The notes beneath the pieces were generated by a model that searched no databases, had not been told where the DNA came from, and saw only the letters and a list, made by a program, of their open reading frames with translations. From Winogradskyella epiphytica (GTDB taxonomy: Bacteria; Bacteroidota; Bacteroidia; Flavobacteriales; Flavobacteriaceae), in contig NZ_QJTD01000001.1 in the NCBI RefSeq assembly GCF_003217215.1, forward strand, positions 558,001-622,000: a DNA stretch of 64,000 bases, read 5' to 3'. A program made the position numbers and the translations under genes. Shown here in pieces: positions 27,266 to 38,435 of the stretch (positions within the stretch are counted from its first letter, which is position 1; every line of letters begins with the position of its first letter).

Positions 27266-27302
27266 CATGTTTTTACTATTAATTTTCAAAAGCAGACGAT
27301 CT

Positions 27303-28121
27303 ATGAAAGATAAACGAATATTATATGTGTCCTCGGAAGTTGTTCCATATTTACCAGAGACTGAAATTTCTTCAATGTCATTTGAAGCACCACGTATGGT
27401 TAATAAACAAGGAGGGCAAATTAGAATATTTATGCCTCGCTTTGGTAACATTAATGAAAGAAGACACCAATTACACGAGGTCATTAGACTTTCTGGTATC
27501 AACCTAGTCATTAACGACTTAGACATGCCTTTAATCATCAAAGTTGCATCTATTCCTAAAGAACGTATTCAGGTTTATTTTATCGATAACGAAGATTACT
27601 TTAAAAGAAAAGCCACTTTAACAGATGAAAACGGTCAACTCTTTGCAGACAATGACGAACGTGCAATCTTCTTTGCAAAAGGCGTTATTGAAACCGTGAA
27701 AAAGTTGAATTGGGCACCAGACATCATTCATGTTAATGGCTGGTTAGCTTCCCTATTACCATTGTACTTAAAAGAGTTCTATAAAACCGAACCTTTATTT
27801 ACTGAAAGTAAAATTGTGACTTCTGTATACAATCAAACCTTTGAAGGTACGTTAGATAAAGACATGCTTTCTAAAATAAATTTTGACGAAATAGACCCAG
27901 AAGCAACTCAACTTTTAAAGAAACCTGATTATAATAATTTAATGAAAATTGCTATAGATAATTCTGATGCCGTTATTAGAGGGTCTGCAGAATTACCTAA
28001 GGAATTAGATGATTATATAAATGATTTAACGATACCTGTTTTAGACTACCATTCTATTGAAGAATTCGCAGATCCATATACGGAGTTTTACAATAATGCC
28101 GTACTGAAATTAAACAGTTAA
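27303..28121 (+). CDS. Glycogen/starch synthase N-terminal-domain protein
   Basis: A 272-residue protein beginning MKDKRILYVSSEVVPYLPET, with the starch synthase catalytic-domain N-half (GT5): KQGGQIRIFMPRFGNI (about 37-52) and WAPDIIHVNGWLASLLPLYL (about 137-156). Full GT5 enzymes are about 470 residues, so the C-terminal GT-B half is missing. Such short proteins are common beside panC in Flavobacteriaceae. Whether it makes glucan is doubtful. ATG at 27303 is chosen because the longer frame from 27255 starts inside the -7 box. The next gene begins 8 bp after its stop. Confidence 0.82.
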   Translation: MKDKRILYVSSEVVPYLPETEISSMSFEAPRMVNKQGGQIRIFMPRFGNINERRHQLHEVIRLSGINLVINDLDMPLIIKVASIPKERIQVYFIDNEDYFKRKATLTDENGQLFADNDERAIFFAKGVIETVKKLNWAPDIIHVNGWLASLLPLYLKEFYKTEPLFTESKIVTSVYNQTFEGTLDKDMLSKINFDEIDPEATQLLKKPDYNNLMKIAIDNSDAVIRGSAELPKELDDYINDLTIPVLDYHSIEEFADPYTEFYNNAVLKLNS

Positions 28122-28129
28122 TATTACTT

Positions 28130-29791
28130 ATGAAAAAAAACAAAATTGCCTTAAAAATATTAACCTTTAGCCTTATTACTTTCAGTTTTATTGCGTGTGA
28201 AGAAGATTATGCTACCTTAGAATCTGATGTAATTGACAGAGACGTAGCAACAAATTTTGAAATTTATTCTGAACCATCAGATATTGTTGCTTATACCAAG
28301 GCATTAGCTCCAGTTCAAACGAACCAATTAAGTCTTAGCACTTTAGGTATCTATGATGATGTATATGGTAGAACTACAGCTAGTTTTCTTACTCAAGTAA
28401 ATGCAAGCAGTTACAGTCCAGATTTTGGAGAAGACGTTGTTATAGATTCTGTTGCACTAACTATTCCATATTTTAGCAAACCAAAAGGTTTTGATGAAGA
28501 TGGCAATTTACAATACAGTGTAGACTCTATTTTACCAAAGGGTGATATTTACAAACCGATCAACTTACGTTTGTTTGAAAGCAATTACTTTATCAGAGAC
28601 TTTAATCCTGATGGTGATTTCAATGAAAGTCAAGCTTATTTTTCTAATAAGTCAGCGTCAGCTAATGAACCTATTTCAGTGGCTGCTTTAGAAAGCGAAG
28701 AATTGAATTTTGTTGAATACAATGATAACGGCGAAATGACAATCGCTGATAATATCATAAATATTAACGAGTTAGATGGTAGCGGGAATCCAGTAGAAAC
28801 TTTTAGTCAACTTCCGGCTCTAAGGGTGTTTTTAGAACCTAACTATTGGAAAAACAAAATTATAGACAAAGAAGGTGACCTCGTTTTAAGCGGTCAAAAT
28901 AATTTTGCAGATTATTTTAGAGGCTTATACTTTAAGGCCGAACCGATAAATAATGACGGTAGTTTTCTATTCTTAAACTTGAATAATCAAAGCGCTAATA
29001 TTACCATCTACTATTCAAGACTTACACCAAGCACTGCTGATGATCCAGACGAAAGAGAGCAAGCCACTTACACTATAAACTTCGGCCCTAATAAAATCAA
29101 TTTCATGGAAAATGATTTTACAACACCTATTAATAATGGTGATGAGGATTCTGGAGATAGCAGAATTTATTTAAAAGGTGGTGAAGGTTCAATTGCTGGA
29201 ATAAAATTATTTGATGGCTTTTATGACGAAGATGCCGGTATTACAAACTTTGAAAAATTCAGAAGTGATTTTGTCAATTTAGAAGATAATAAGTTTGTGA
29301 GCTCTCGACGCTTAGTTAATGAAGCTAATCTAGTATTTTACTTAGATGAAACCATAGGGCAAACAGGAGAACCTGACAGGTTATACTTATACAACTTAAA
29401 TAATAAAACGCCATTGGTAGATTATTACTTAGATGTAGCAAATAATAGTTTACCTGCTGTTTCTCTAACTAATCATCTTGGACCATTACAACGTGTAGAT
29501 GACGAACCAACAGGAGCAGGCGTAAAGTATAAATTTAGAATCACAGAACATATAAACAACTTATTAGTTAGAGATTCTACGAATGTAGAATTAGGCTTAG
29601 CTGTTTCTTTAAATGTTAACTTAGAGGAAATAATGAGACAAAGAGCAGTACAAGATCCAAATGAGGAAGACGTTAAAGCCCCTGCTAGTTCAGTGTTATC
29701 GCCAAGAGGTGTCGTACTACACGGAAACAATACAGAAAATGAGAATAAGCGTGTGTATTTAGAAATTTATTACACCGAACCAAATAACTAA
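28130..29791 (+). CDS. DUF4270 lipoprotein
   Basis: A 553-residue predicted lipoprotein. The signal ends SFSFIAC with Cys23, followed by acidic residues (EEDYATLES), which in Bacteroidota favours surface export. The body matches DUF4270 in pattern: YTKALAPVQTNQLSLSTLG (about 55-73), FGEDVVIDSVALTIPY (about 101-116) and a C-terminal segment SSVLSPRGVVLHGNN with LEIYYTE. The family has no known biochemical function. It sits 8 bp after the glycogen synthase-like gene and 11 bp before glmS, so the three are probably one operon. Confidence 0.85.
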   Translation: MKKNKIALKILTFSLITFSFIACEEDYATLESDVIDRDVATNFEIYSEPSDIVAYTKALAPVQTNQLSLSTLGIYDDVYGRTTASFLTQVNASSYSPDFGEDVVIDSVALTIPYFSKPKGFDEDGNLQYSVDSILPKGDIYKPINLRLFESNYFIRDFNPDGDFNESQAYFSNKSASANEPISVAALESEELNFVEYNDNGEMTIADNIININELDGSGNPVETFSQLPALRVFLEPNYWKNKIIDKEGDLVLSGQNNFADYFRGLYFKAEPINNDGSFLFLNLNNQSANITIYYSRLTPSTADDPDEREQATYTINFGPNKINFMENDFTTPINNGDEDSGDSRIYLKGGEGSIAGIKLFDGFYDEDAGITNFEKFRSDFVNLEDNKFVSSRRLVNEANLVFYLDETIGQTGEPDRLYLYNLNNKTPLVDYYLDVANNSLPAVSLTNHLGPLQRVDDEPTGAGVKYKFRITEHINNLLVRDSTNVELGLAVSLNVNLEEIMRQRAVQDPNEEDVKAPASSVLSPRGVVLHGNNTENENKRVYLEIYYTEPNN

Positions 29792-29802
29792 AGAACAAAT
29801 CT

Positions 29803-31650
29803 ATGTGTGGAATTGTTGGATATATAGGCCATAGAGAGGCTTATCCTATTATTATAAAAGGTCTACAACGACTAGAATACCGAGGCTATGATAGTGCCGG
29901 TATTGCTATATACGACGGAAACTCTATTAAACTTTCTAAGACCAAAGGAAAAGTTTCTGATCTTAAAGAAAAAATAGAAAATGAAATCTCAACGGATGGC
30001 ACCTTAGGTATTGGACATACACGTTGGGCAACTCACGGAGAACCTAATGATGTTAATTCACACCCTCATTATTCTAATTCTGGAAACTTGGTTATCATCC
30101 ATAACGGCATTATTGAGAACTATGATTCCTTGAAAAAGGAATTAATAGCACGTGGTTATACCTTTAAATCTGATACAGATACAGAAGTCTTAGTAAACCT
30201 TATTGAAGAAGTACAGAAAAGTAATAACCTTAAATTAGGGAAAGCCGTTCAAATCGCTTTAAACGAAGTCGTTGGCGCTTATGCCATCGCTGTTTTCGAT
30301 AAAAACAAACCAAACGAAATTGTGGTTGCAAAACTTGGTAGCCCTTTAGCTATTGGTGTTGGAGAAGATGAATTCTTCATTGCAAGTGACGCATCCCCTT
30401 TTATTGAGTTTACTAAAAATGCTATTTACCTCGAAGATGAGCAAATGGCTATCATTAGAAGAGGAAAAGACATAAAAATTAGAAAGATTAAGAGTGATGA
30501 TTTAGTCGCTCCGTATATTCAAGAGCTTCAACTTAATTTAGAGCAAATTGAAAAAGGTGGCTATGAGCATTTCATGCTTAAAGAAATCTATGAACAACCT
30601 CGAGCTATACTAGACACGTTTAGAGGTCGACTTTTAAGCAATGAAGCTATTATCAAGATGGCTGGTATTGAAGACAACATGAAGAGATTCCTTGCTGCAG
30701 ATCGTATTATCATAGTGGCCTGTGGAACCTCATGGCATGCTGGATTAGTCGCAGAATATATTTTTGAAGACTTAGCAAGAATTCCTGTCGAAGTGGAATA
30801 TGCTTCAGAATTTAGATATAGAAACCCTGTAATTTCAGAAAAAGATGTGGTTATCGCAATTTCACAATCTGGTGAAACTGCCGATACTTTAGCAGCTATA
30901 AAATTAGCACGATCTAAAGGCGCATTCGTATTTGGTGTGTGTAATGTTGTAGGTTCGTCTATTGCTAGAGAAACGGATGCGGGAGCCTACACTCATGCTG
31001 GTCCTGAAATTGGAGTCGCTTCTACAAAAGCCTTCACCACTCAAATTACCGTTTTAACTTTAATTGCACTTCGTTTAGCAAGAGCTAAAGGAACAATATC
31101 AAGTTCAGAATTTAGACAACATTTAATAGAACTTGAAACTATACCAAATAAAGTTGAAGAAGCTTTACAGTCTGACGAAGCTATCAAAGTTATCGCTGAT
31201 ATCTATAAAGATTCTAAAAACTGTTTATACTTAGGACGTGGATTTAATTTCCCAGTGGCTTTAGAAGGCGCTTTAAAATTAAAAGAGATTTCCTATATAC
31301 ATGCCGAAGGTTATCCTGCTGCAGAAATGAAGCATGGTCCTATCGCTTTAATCGATGAGCAGATGCCAGTTGTTGTTATTGCAACTAAAACCGAGCATTA
31401 TGAAAAGGTTGTAAGTAATATTCAAGAAATTAAATCGAGAAAAGGGAAAATCATAGGTATTGTAACCAAAGGTGACGTTAGCGTGAGAGAATTAGCAGAT
31501 CATGTTATTGAGGTTCCAGATACTTTAGAATCTTTATCTCCATTGTTAACAACCATACCACTACAACTATTGTCATATCATATTGCAGTGATGTTAGGTA
31601 AAAACGTAGATCAGCCTAGAAACTTAGCCAAATCAGTGACTGTGGAATAG
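29803..31650 (+). CDS. glmS: Glutamine-fructose-6-phosphate aminotransferase
   Basis: Makes glucosamine 6-phosphate for peptidoglycan and LPS precursors. The 615 residues start MCGIVGYIG with nucleophile Cys2, then the glutaminase domain (IGHTRWATHGEPN, about 73-85). The linker and two SIS domains follow: ACGTSWHAGLVAEY (about 307), SQSGETADTLAAI (about 354-366) and the C-terminal LAKSVTVE. No glmS-type ribozyme-like leader is expected in this phylum, and only 11 bp precede the gene. A strong terminator follows at 31675. Confidence 0.97.
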   Translation: MCGIVGYIGHREAYPIIIKGLQRLEYRGYDSAGIAIYDGNSIKLSKTKGKVSDLKEKIENEISTDGTLGIGHTRWATHGEPNDVNSHPHYSNSGNLVIIHNGIIENYDSLKKELIARGYTFKSDTDTEVLVNLIEEVQKSNNLKLGKAVQIALNEVVGAYAIAVFDKNKPNEIVVAKLGSPLAIGVGEDEFFIASDASPFIEFTKNAIYLEDEQMAIIRRGKDIKIRKIKSDDLVAPYIQELQLNLEQIEKGGYEHFMLKEIYEQPRAILDTFRGRLLSNEAIIKMAGIEDNMKRFLAADRIIIVACGTSWHAGLVAEYIFEDLARIPVEVEYASEFRYRNPVISEKDVVIAISQSGETADTLAAIKLARSKGAFVFGVCNVVGSSIARETDAGAYTHAGPEIGVASTKAFTTQITVLTLIALRLARAKGTISSSEFRQHLIELETIPNKVEEALQSDEAIKVIADIYKDSKNCLYLGRGFNFPVALEGALKLKEISYIHAEGYPAAEMKHGPIALIDEQMPVVVIATKTEHYEKVVSNIQEIKSRKGKIIGIVTKGDVSVRELADHVIEVPDTLESLSPLLTTIPLQLLSYHIAVMLGKNVDQPRNLAKSVTVE

Positions 31651-31674
31651 CTGAAGGCATATAATAAAATTTCT

Positions 31675-31722
31675 AAAAACGCTTTAGAACTGAACAATTC
31701 TCAGTTTTAAAGCGTTTTTTTT
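31675..31722 (+). terminator. Terminator after glmS
   Basis: AAACGCTTTA and ACTGA pair with TCAGT and TAAAGCGTTT, followed by eight T. It starts 25 bp after the glmS stop. Confidence 0.92.
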
Positions 31723-31824
31723 AACTAATTTTCTTATGCGTGCATACATTTTTAACAAAATATTATCTATTATTCATATATTTATTTAAATTGCTAATTA
31801 TAATAAATTAACTAACTCACTAAA

Positions 31825-34647
31825 ATGAAGACAATCTTAAAGCTTTTCACGATGCTTTTTTGCGTGGTATCTTTTGCTCAAACCACAATAAAAGGTGAAA
31901 TTTTTGACAATACTGGGCTTCCCTTGCCTGGTGCAAACGTTGTAATAGTTGGAACCAGCACTGGTACAGTGTCTGATTTTGATGGTAACTTTACACTAAC
32001 AACTGATCGGACTCCTCCTTTTTCAGTACGTGTAAGTTATGCTGGTTTTACAGCACAAACTATTGAGATCACAACTAACAATCAAACTTTGACCGTCACT
32101 TTAGCTGAGGGTAATGAGTTAGATGAAGTAGTTATCTCTGCATCACGTACACCAGAACGTATTTTTGAATCACCGGTTACCGTTGAACGTTTTGGACTTA
32201 AAGAAATTAAAAACACAGCGTCTTCAGATTTCTATGATGGATTAGAAAACTTAAAAGGTGTAGATATAAACACTAACAGTTTAACATTTAAATCTATAAA
32301 CACTCGTGGTTTTGCCACTTTTGCAAACACTAGGTTTATGCAGTTAGTGGATGGTATGGATAATTCGGCACCAGCACTTAACTTCCCATTAGGGAATTTA
32401 TTAGGAATGACAGAAACTGACGTTCTTAGTGTTGAGCTTTTACCAGGTGCATCTTCTGCTTTATATGGAGCGAATGCTTTTAATGGTATTTTATTCATGA
32501 GAAGTAAAAACCCTTTTGACCATGGTGGCATTAGTGCTTATATGAAAAAAGGTATTACATCTCAGGATGCAGGTGGTGATAATGAATACACCGATTACGG
32601 CATCCGAATGGCTTATAAGTTCAGTGAAAAATTTGCGGCTAAAGTTAATTTCGGCTATTTAAAAGGTACGGATTGGAATGCTATAAGTGAAAAAGACAAA
32701 CTTAATCGAGGCCTTACTAGAGCTGATATCGATTATGATGGTGTCAATGTTTATGGTGATGAAGTAAGCACTAATATTAGAGAAGTTGCCGTGGCACTAA
32801 TCGATCGAGGTATTTTACCTGCAGGTGCTGAAATGTTGGTACCTTCTGTAAATGTGAGTAGAACTGGTTACAACGAAAGAGACTTAACCGACTACAGAGC
32901 TGAAAGTATTAAAGCCGACTGGGGATTATATTTCCGTCCTTGGGAAAACGATTTTGAAATTCAATATGTAGGTAAAGTGGGTTCAGGTAATACAATCTAC
33001 CAAGGCGCAAACAGATACAACATCAAAAATTTCTTTTTACAACAACACAAAATAGAAGTTAAAAACAAGAATTTCTTTGTGAGAGGTTATGTCACTGAAG
33101 ATAATGCCGGTGATTCTTACGATATGGTCTTTACAGGTATTAACATTAACAGAGATTGGAAAGATGATAAAACTTGGTTCGGACAGTACACAGGGGCTTA
33201 TTTCCAAGGAACACTTTTAGGTGGTTTAACCGATAGTCAGGCTCACGATTTCGCAAGACAAACTGCAGACACAGGTCGTTATTTACCTGGAACTCCTGAA
33301 TTTCAGAACTCTTTCAATAAAGTTACCAAAGATCCCGACCTAAGAACAGGGTCATTATTTCAAGACAACTCTAAAATTTATCATGCAGACGGTAATTACA
33401 ACTTTGCTGATATGATCGATTTTGCTGAAATTCAAGTGGGTGGTTCATATAGACGATATAAGTTAAATTCTTTCGGAACCATCTATACAGATATAGATGC
33501 TCCAATTAACTATTCTGAAGTTGGTGTTTATACACAATTGCAAAAATCTTTAGAATTATCTGAAAATGTAAAATTAAAATTAACGGGGTCGCTTAGATAT
33601 GACAAGTCTGAATTATTTGATGGCTTCTTCTCTCCAAGAGTATCTGGTGGATTTACAATTAATGAAAACCATAACATTAGAGCGTCATTCCAAACAGGTT
33701 TTAGAAACCCTACTACCCAAGATTTATACATTGGTTTAGATGTAGGACGTGCTATTTTAGTTGGTGCAGCGCCTGACAACCCAGAGAGAGATCTTAGAGA
33801 TTATAGTGTTGCCGATGAAACATTGAGTTCATTTGGAGCTGCTATCCTTGGTCAGCAAGCAATAACAAGAAATGGACGTGATGCTTATAGCAATTCATTC
33901 TTCGCTAGTTCTGCACAAGCCTTTGGTAACTCTGGAAACCCTGCAGATTTAGAAATTGCAAATTCTGAAATGGTAAAACCAGAACAGGTTACTTCAGTTG
34001 AATTAGGATACCGTGGTAAAATCAATGATTTCATTATTGATGCTTCTGCATACTACAATGCTTATAACGATTTCTTAGCAAACGAAACTGTAGTAACACC
34101 TTTTTATGGTAATGTTTCATTAACTGATAACGTACCTGGAACTAACATCCCATTAGCAGTTGCGGCTCTTGCGAATGGTGATTACCAAGCTTATCAAACT
34201 TACACTAACACAGATGAAAAAGTTAATTCTTACGGAGCAGCTATTCAAGTGTCTACAAAAGTATTCGATGGTTTCGATTTAAGCGCTAACTATACTTATG
34301 CTAAATTAGATTTTGATGTTAAGGAAAATCCTGATTTCAGAACTAACTTCAATACACCAGAGCACAAAGTAAAAATGTCGTTTGGAAAAACACAGTTATT
34401 CAAAAACTTTGGTTTTAACGTTGCATGGAGATGGAGTGATAATTACTTCTGGGAATCCTCATTTGGTGATGGCGACATTCCTTCAATCAATGTCTTAGAT
34501 GCACAGATTAACTATATAGTTCCAAGTTTAAAATCAACATTTAAACTAGGTGCAACTAACTTATTACAAGAAGATTACTTTACGGCTATTGGAACAGGAT
34601 ATGTTGGTTCTCAATACTATATTTCTTGGACGATTAATAACCTATAA
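31825..34647 (+). CDS. TonB-dependent receptor with carboxypeptidase-like N-terminal domain
   Basis: A 940-residue outer-membrane receptor. Signal peptide MKTILKLFTMLFCVVSFAQ; a CarboxypepD_reg-like beta-sandwich (about 21-100; GLPLPGANVVIVGT, VSDFDGNFTL); a plug (about 115-230; DVLSVELLPGASSALYG); and a 22-strand barrel ending WTINNL. It is 21 bp upstream of a GDSL/SGNH lipoprotein gene and likely cotranscribed. The pairing of receptor and surface lipoprotein recalls SusC/SusD, but the partner is not SusD-like. The substrate is unknown; the hydrolase partner hints at a lipid or acylated ligand. Confidence 0.93.
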   Translation: MKTILKLFTMLFCVVSFAQTTIKGEIFDNTGLPLPGANVVIVGTSTGTVSDFDGNFTLTTDRTPPFSVRVSYAGFTAQTIEITTNNQTLTVTLAEGNELDEVVISASRTPERIFESPVTVERFGLKEIKNTASSDFYDGLENLKGVDINTNSLTFKSINTRGFATFANTRFMQLVDGMDNSAPALNFPLGNLLGMTETDVLSVELLPGASSALYGANAFNGILFMRSKNPFDHGGISAYMKKGITSQDAGGDNEYTDYGIRMAYKFSEKFAAKVNFGYLKGTDWNAISEKDKLNRGLTRADIDYDGVNVYGDEVSTNIREVAVALIDRGILPAGAEMLVPSVNVSRTGYNERDLTDYRAESIKADWGLYFRPWENDFEIQYVGKVGSGNTIYQGANRYNIKNFFLQQHKIEVKNKNFFVRGYVTEDNAGDSYDMVFTGININRDWKDDKTWFGQYTGAYFQGTLLGGLTDSQAHDFARQTADTGRYLPGTPEFQNSFNKVTKDPDLRTGSLFQDNSKIYHADGNYNFADMIDFAEIQVGGSYRRYKLNSFGTIYTDIDAPINYSEVGVYTQLQKSLELSENVKLKLTGSLRYDKSELFDGFFSPRVSGGFTINENHNIRASFQTGFRNPTTQDLYIGLDVGRAILVGAAPDNPERDLRDYSVADETLSSFGAAILGQQAITRNGRDAYSNSFFASSAQAFGNSGNPADLEIANSEMVKPEQVTSVELGYRGKINDFIIDASAYYNAYNDFLANETVVTPFYGNVSLTDNVPGTNIPLAVAALANGDYQAYQTYTNTDEKVNSYGAAIQVSTKVFDGFDLSANYTYAKLDFDVKENPDFRTNFNTPEHKVKMSFGKTQLFKNFGFNVAWRWSDNYFWESSFGDGDIPSINVLDAQINYIVPSLKSTFKLGATNLLQEDYFTAIGTGYVGSQYYISWTINNL

Positions 34648-34668
34648 TAACGAAAAAGCATTTATACG

Positions 34669-36294
34669 ATGAAAAATATTAAATATATAGCGTTGTCACT
34701 ACTCACCGTAGGCATGATGTCTTGTGAGAACGACACCCTTAACGACCTAAGAGACAGAGGTAATGAAGACAATCAACCCTTACCAGAGCTATCTGTAGGT
34801 GATGTGGACTTCTCAAATTATGTTGCTGTTGGTGCTTCTTTTACTGCAGGCTATACAGATGGAGCCTTATTTGTAGCAAGTCAACAGAATTCATTTCCTA
34901 ATATCATGGCAAACAAATTTGCTCTTGCCGGCGGTGGCACTTTTACGCAACCCTTAATGAATGATAATTATGGTGGATTAGCTGTAGCAGGAAATAGAAT
35001 CCAAAATCCAAGACTTGTATTTGGTGGTGCTGGACCAGTACCTTTAGAAAGCGTCATTGGACCTGTTACCGTAAGCACAGATATTGCAACAAACAATCCA
35101 ACCGGTCCTTTTAATAATTTAGGAATTCCTGGAGCTAAGAGTTACCATTTAGTCGCAGAAGGCTATGGTAATTTAGCAAATTTATCAGCTGGATTAGCTA
35201 ATCCTTATGCAGTACGTGTTACAGGAAGCACGCCAGACGCATCTATAGCTCAATTAGCAGCTGCACAAAATCCTTCATTCTTTACATTATCAGAAATTGG
35301 AGGTAATGATGTATTAGGCTATGCATTATCTGGTGGCGATGGTAGTAATCCAATTACACCAACAGCATTATTTGGTGGTGCATTAAACGCCTTAGTCGGA
35401 GCTTTATCTGCAAATAATACAAAAGGCGCTATTGGAAACTTACCTAATATTACGAGTTTATCTCACTTTACTACGGTACCTTATAACCCATTAGATCCTT
35501 CGAATCCAGCTTTTGGTCCTCAAATTCCTATGTTGAATGGTGTATTTGGAGCTTTAAATCCAATTTTTAACGCTGTTGACCCGAGTCGTGCTATTGTTTT
35601 TTCTGAAACAGAAGCAAGTCCTGTAGTGATTAAAGACGAAAGCTTAGCCGATATTTCTTCGATTATTATAGCACAGTTAAACGCTAGTCCAACTTTCCCT
35701 GCATTTATTGCTCAGTTTGGATTACCTGCAGAGGCTGCACCTTTAGTGGCGAATTTATTAGGAAACACCTATGGACAATCGAGACAAGCTACAGCTGATG
35801 ATTTATTTGTATTACCAAGTAGTAACGTCATAGGAACTGTAAACACAACTAACGTTGCCTTTTTAATGGGACAAGGCTTACCACAAGCACTTGCTGGACA
35901 ATTCTCTATTGAAGGTGTAACATTACCTTTAGAGGATAAATGGGCATTGACTCCAGACGAACAAGCTGAAATTGCAACAGCCACTCAAGCTTATAATGCA
36001 AGTATAGAAGCTGCTGCTAACCAAGCCAATTTAGCCTTAGTAGATTTAAACACTATATTAATGGAGGCTACAAGTTCAGGTGTACAGTTTGACGACTATA
36101 CATTAAGTACAGATTTAGTATTTGGTGGCTTAGTTAGTTTAGATGGTGTTCATTTAACCGCAAGAGGATACGCTTTAATGGCCAACAGTTTCTTAAAAGC
36201 TATTGACGCTAAATATGGTACAAATTTCGAAGCTTCAGGCAATTTAGCTAAAGCAGGAGATTTCCCAACTAATTACGCGCCAACACTTCAATAA
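34669..36294 (+). CDS. GDSL/SGNH-family lipoprotein hydrolase
   Basis: A 541-residue lipoprotein (lipobox MMSC, Cys19) with an SGNH hydrolase layout. The block I Ser is S57 in YVAVGASFTAGY, block III is SEIGGNDVLGY (the Asn of GND), and block V is the D492-x-x-H495 pair in LDGVHLTARGY. Family members hydrolyse esters, often lipids or acetyl groups. The large insert between blocks III and V (about 240-470) is long for the family. The lipid anchor and Asn/Asp-rich N-terminus (ENDTLNDLRDRGNEDNQ) suggest outer-leaflet display beside the upstream receptor. A terminator follows within 25 bp. Confidence 0.87.
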   Translation: MKNIKYIALSLLTVGMMSCENDTLNDLRDRGNEDNQPLPELSVGDVDFSNYVAVGASFTAGYTDGALFVASQQNSFPNIMANKFALAGGGTFTQPLMNDNYGGLAVAGNRIQNPRLVFGGAGPVPLESVIGPVTVSTDIATNNPTGPFNNLGIPGAKSYHLVAEGYGNLANLSAGLANPYAVRVTGSTPDASIAQLAAAQNPSFFTLSEIGGNDVLGYALSGGDGSNPITPTALFGGALNALVGALSANNTKGAIGNLPNITSLSHFTTVPYNPLDPSNPAFGPQIPMLNGVFGALNPIFNAVDPSRAIVFSETEASPVVIKDESLADISSIIIAQLNASPTFPAFIAQFGLPAEAAPLVANLLGNTYGQSRQATADDLFVLPSSNVIGTVNTTNVAFLMGQGLPQALAGQFSIEGVTLPLEDKWALTPDEQAEIATATQAYNASIEAAANQANLALVDLNTILMEATSSGVQFDDYTLSTDLVFGGLVSLDGVHLTARGYALMANSFLKAIDAKYGTNFEASGNLAKAGDFPTNYAPTLQ

Positions 36295-36315
36295 AGAAGC
36301 TTTTCAAATTATATT

Positions 36316-36346
36316 AAAAACACGCTCTTTTGGAGCGTGTTTTTTT
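36316..36346 (+). terminator. Terminator after the receptor/GDSL pair
   Basis: AACACGCTC pairs with GAGCGTGTT around a loop of about five bases, with seven T following. Confidence 0.9.
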
Positions 36347-36382
36347 ATACAAAAAAGACTATTATTTTTTAGAATAAAAGTA

Positions 36383-36390
36383 TATCTTTG
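36383..36390 (+). promoter_or_regulatory. -7 promoter box for atpDC
   Basis: TATCTTTG fits TANNTTTG and leaves an untranslated leader of about 80 bases before atpD at 36476. Confidence 0.6.
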
Positions 36391-36472
36391 CAGCGCGAAA
36401 AACATAGGCACTCAACTTGATTGAGAACGTTGTTTTTTCATATTTAAACTATTGCAAAACAAAAACATATAA

Positions 36473-37984
<1,512 letters not shown>

Positions 37985-38033
37985 GCCGATGTAAGTGCTG
38001 AATTTGTTTCAGCATCTGTATAACTATAATGAG

Positions 38034-38053
38034 ACTTCCGATAGCTCGGAAGC
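38034..38053 (+). repeat. Intergenic hairpin between atpD and atpC
   Basis: CTTCCGA and TCGGAAG form a seven-base stem around TAGC. There is no T run directly behind, so it is more likely an mRNA stability or processing element than a terminator. Confidence 0.5.
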
Positions 38054-38073
38054 TTTTAAATAAAATTTAAAAG

Positions 38074-38352
38074 ATGTATTTAGAAATTGTATCACCAGAA
38101 GCCACATTATTTAGAGGAGACGTTACTTCAGTAACTGTTCCTGGAGTAAATGGTGAGTTTGAAATGTTAACGAATCACGCCCCTATTGTTTCTATCCTTA
38201 AAGAAGGACATGTAAAGGTTACTGGTACTAACATTCAATTAGAAGAAGATGTTGAAGCTAAATTCACAAAATCTGATAAAGGTGTTTGGTTAGCTATCAA
38301 TTCTGGAACCATTGAAATGAAAGATAATAAATTGATCATTTTAGCGGACTAG
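38074..38352 (+). CDS. atpC: ATP synthase F1 subunit epsilon
   Basis: A 92-residue epsilon subunit, which is the N-terminal beta-sandwich alone (MYLEIVSPEATLFRGDVTSV, VPGVNGEFEMLTNHAPIVS). The C-terminal helical hairpin that inhibits ATP hydrolysis in many bacteria is missing, as is usual in this group. It couples the rotor to F1. It lies downstream of atpD and before a strong terminator. Confidence 0.94.
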   Translation: MYLEIVSPEATLFRGDVTSVTVPGVNGEFEMLTNHAPIVSILKEGHVKVTGTNIQLEEDVEAKFTKSDKGVWLAINSGTIEMKDNKLIILAD

Positions 38353-38373
38353 TACATCGTCTATATAAAACAC

Positions 38374-38407
38374 AAAAGCGCGAAATAATATATTTCGCGC
38401 TTTTTTT
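38374..38407 (+). terminator. Terminator after atpC
   Basis: AAAAGCGCGAAATA pairs with TATTTCGCGCTTTT and seven T end the structure. Because the stem is A-flanked on the other side, it may also stop the convergent acetyltransferase transcript. Confidence 0.93.
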
Positions 38408-38435
38408 ATGGCCGTATATAGCCTTTACTATACTG

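Noticed and set aside
27255..27302. Upstream start for the glycogen synthase-like gene
   Set aside because: It falls within the -7 promoter box region, and the family N-terminus starts at 27303.
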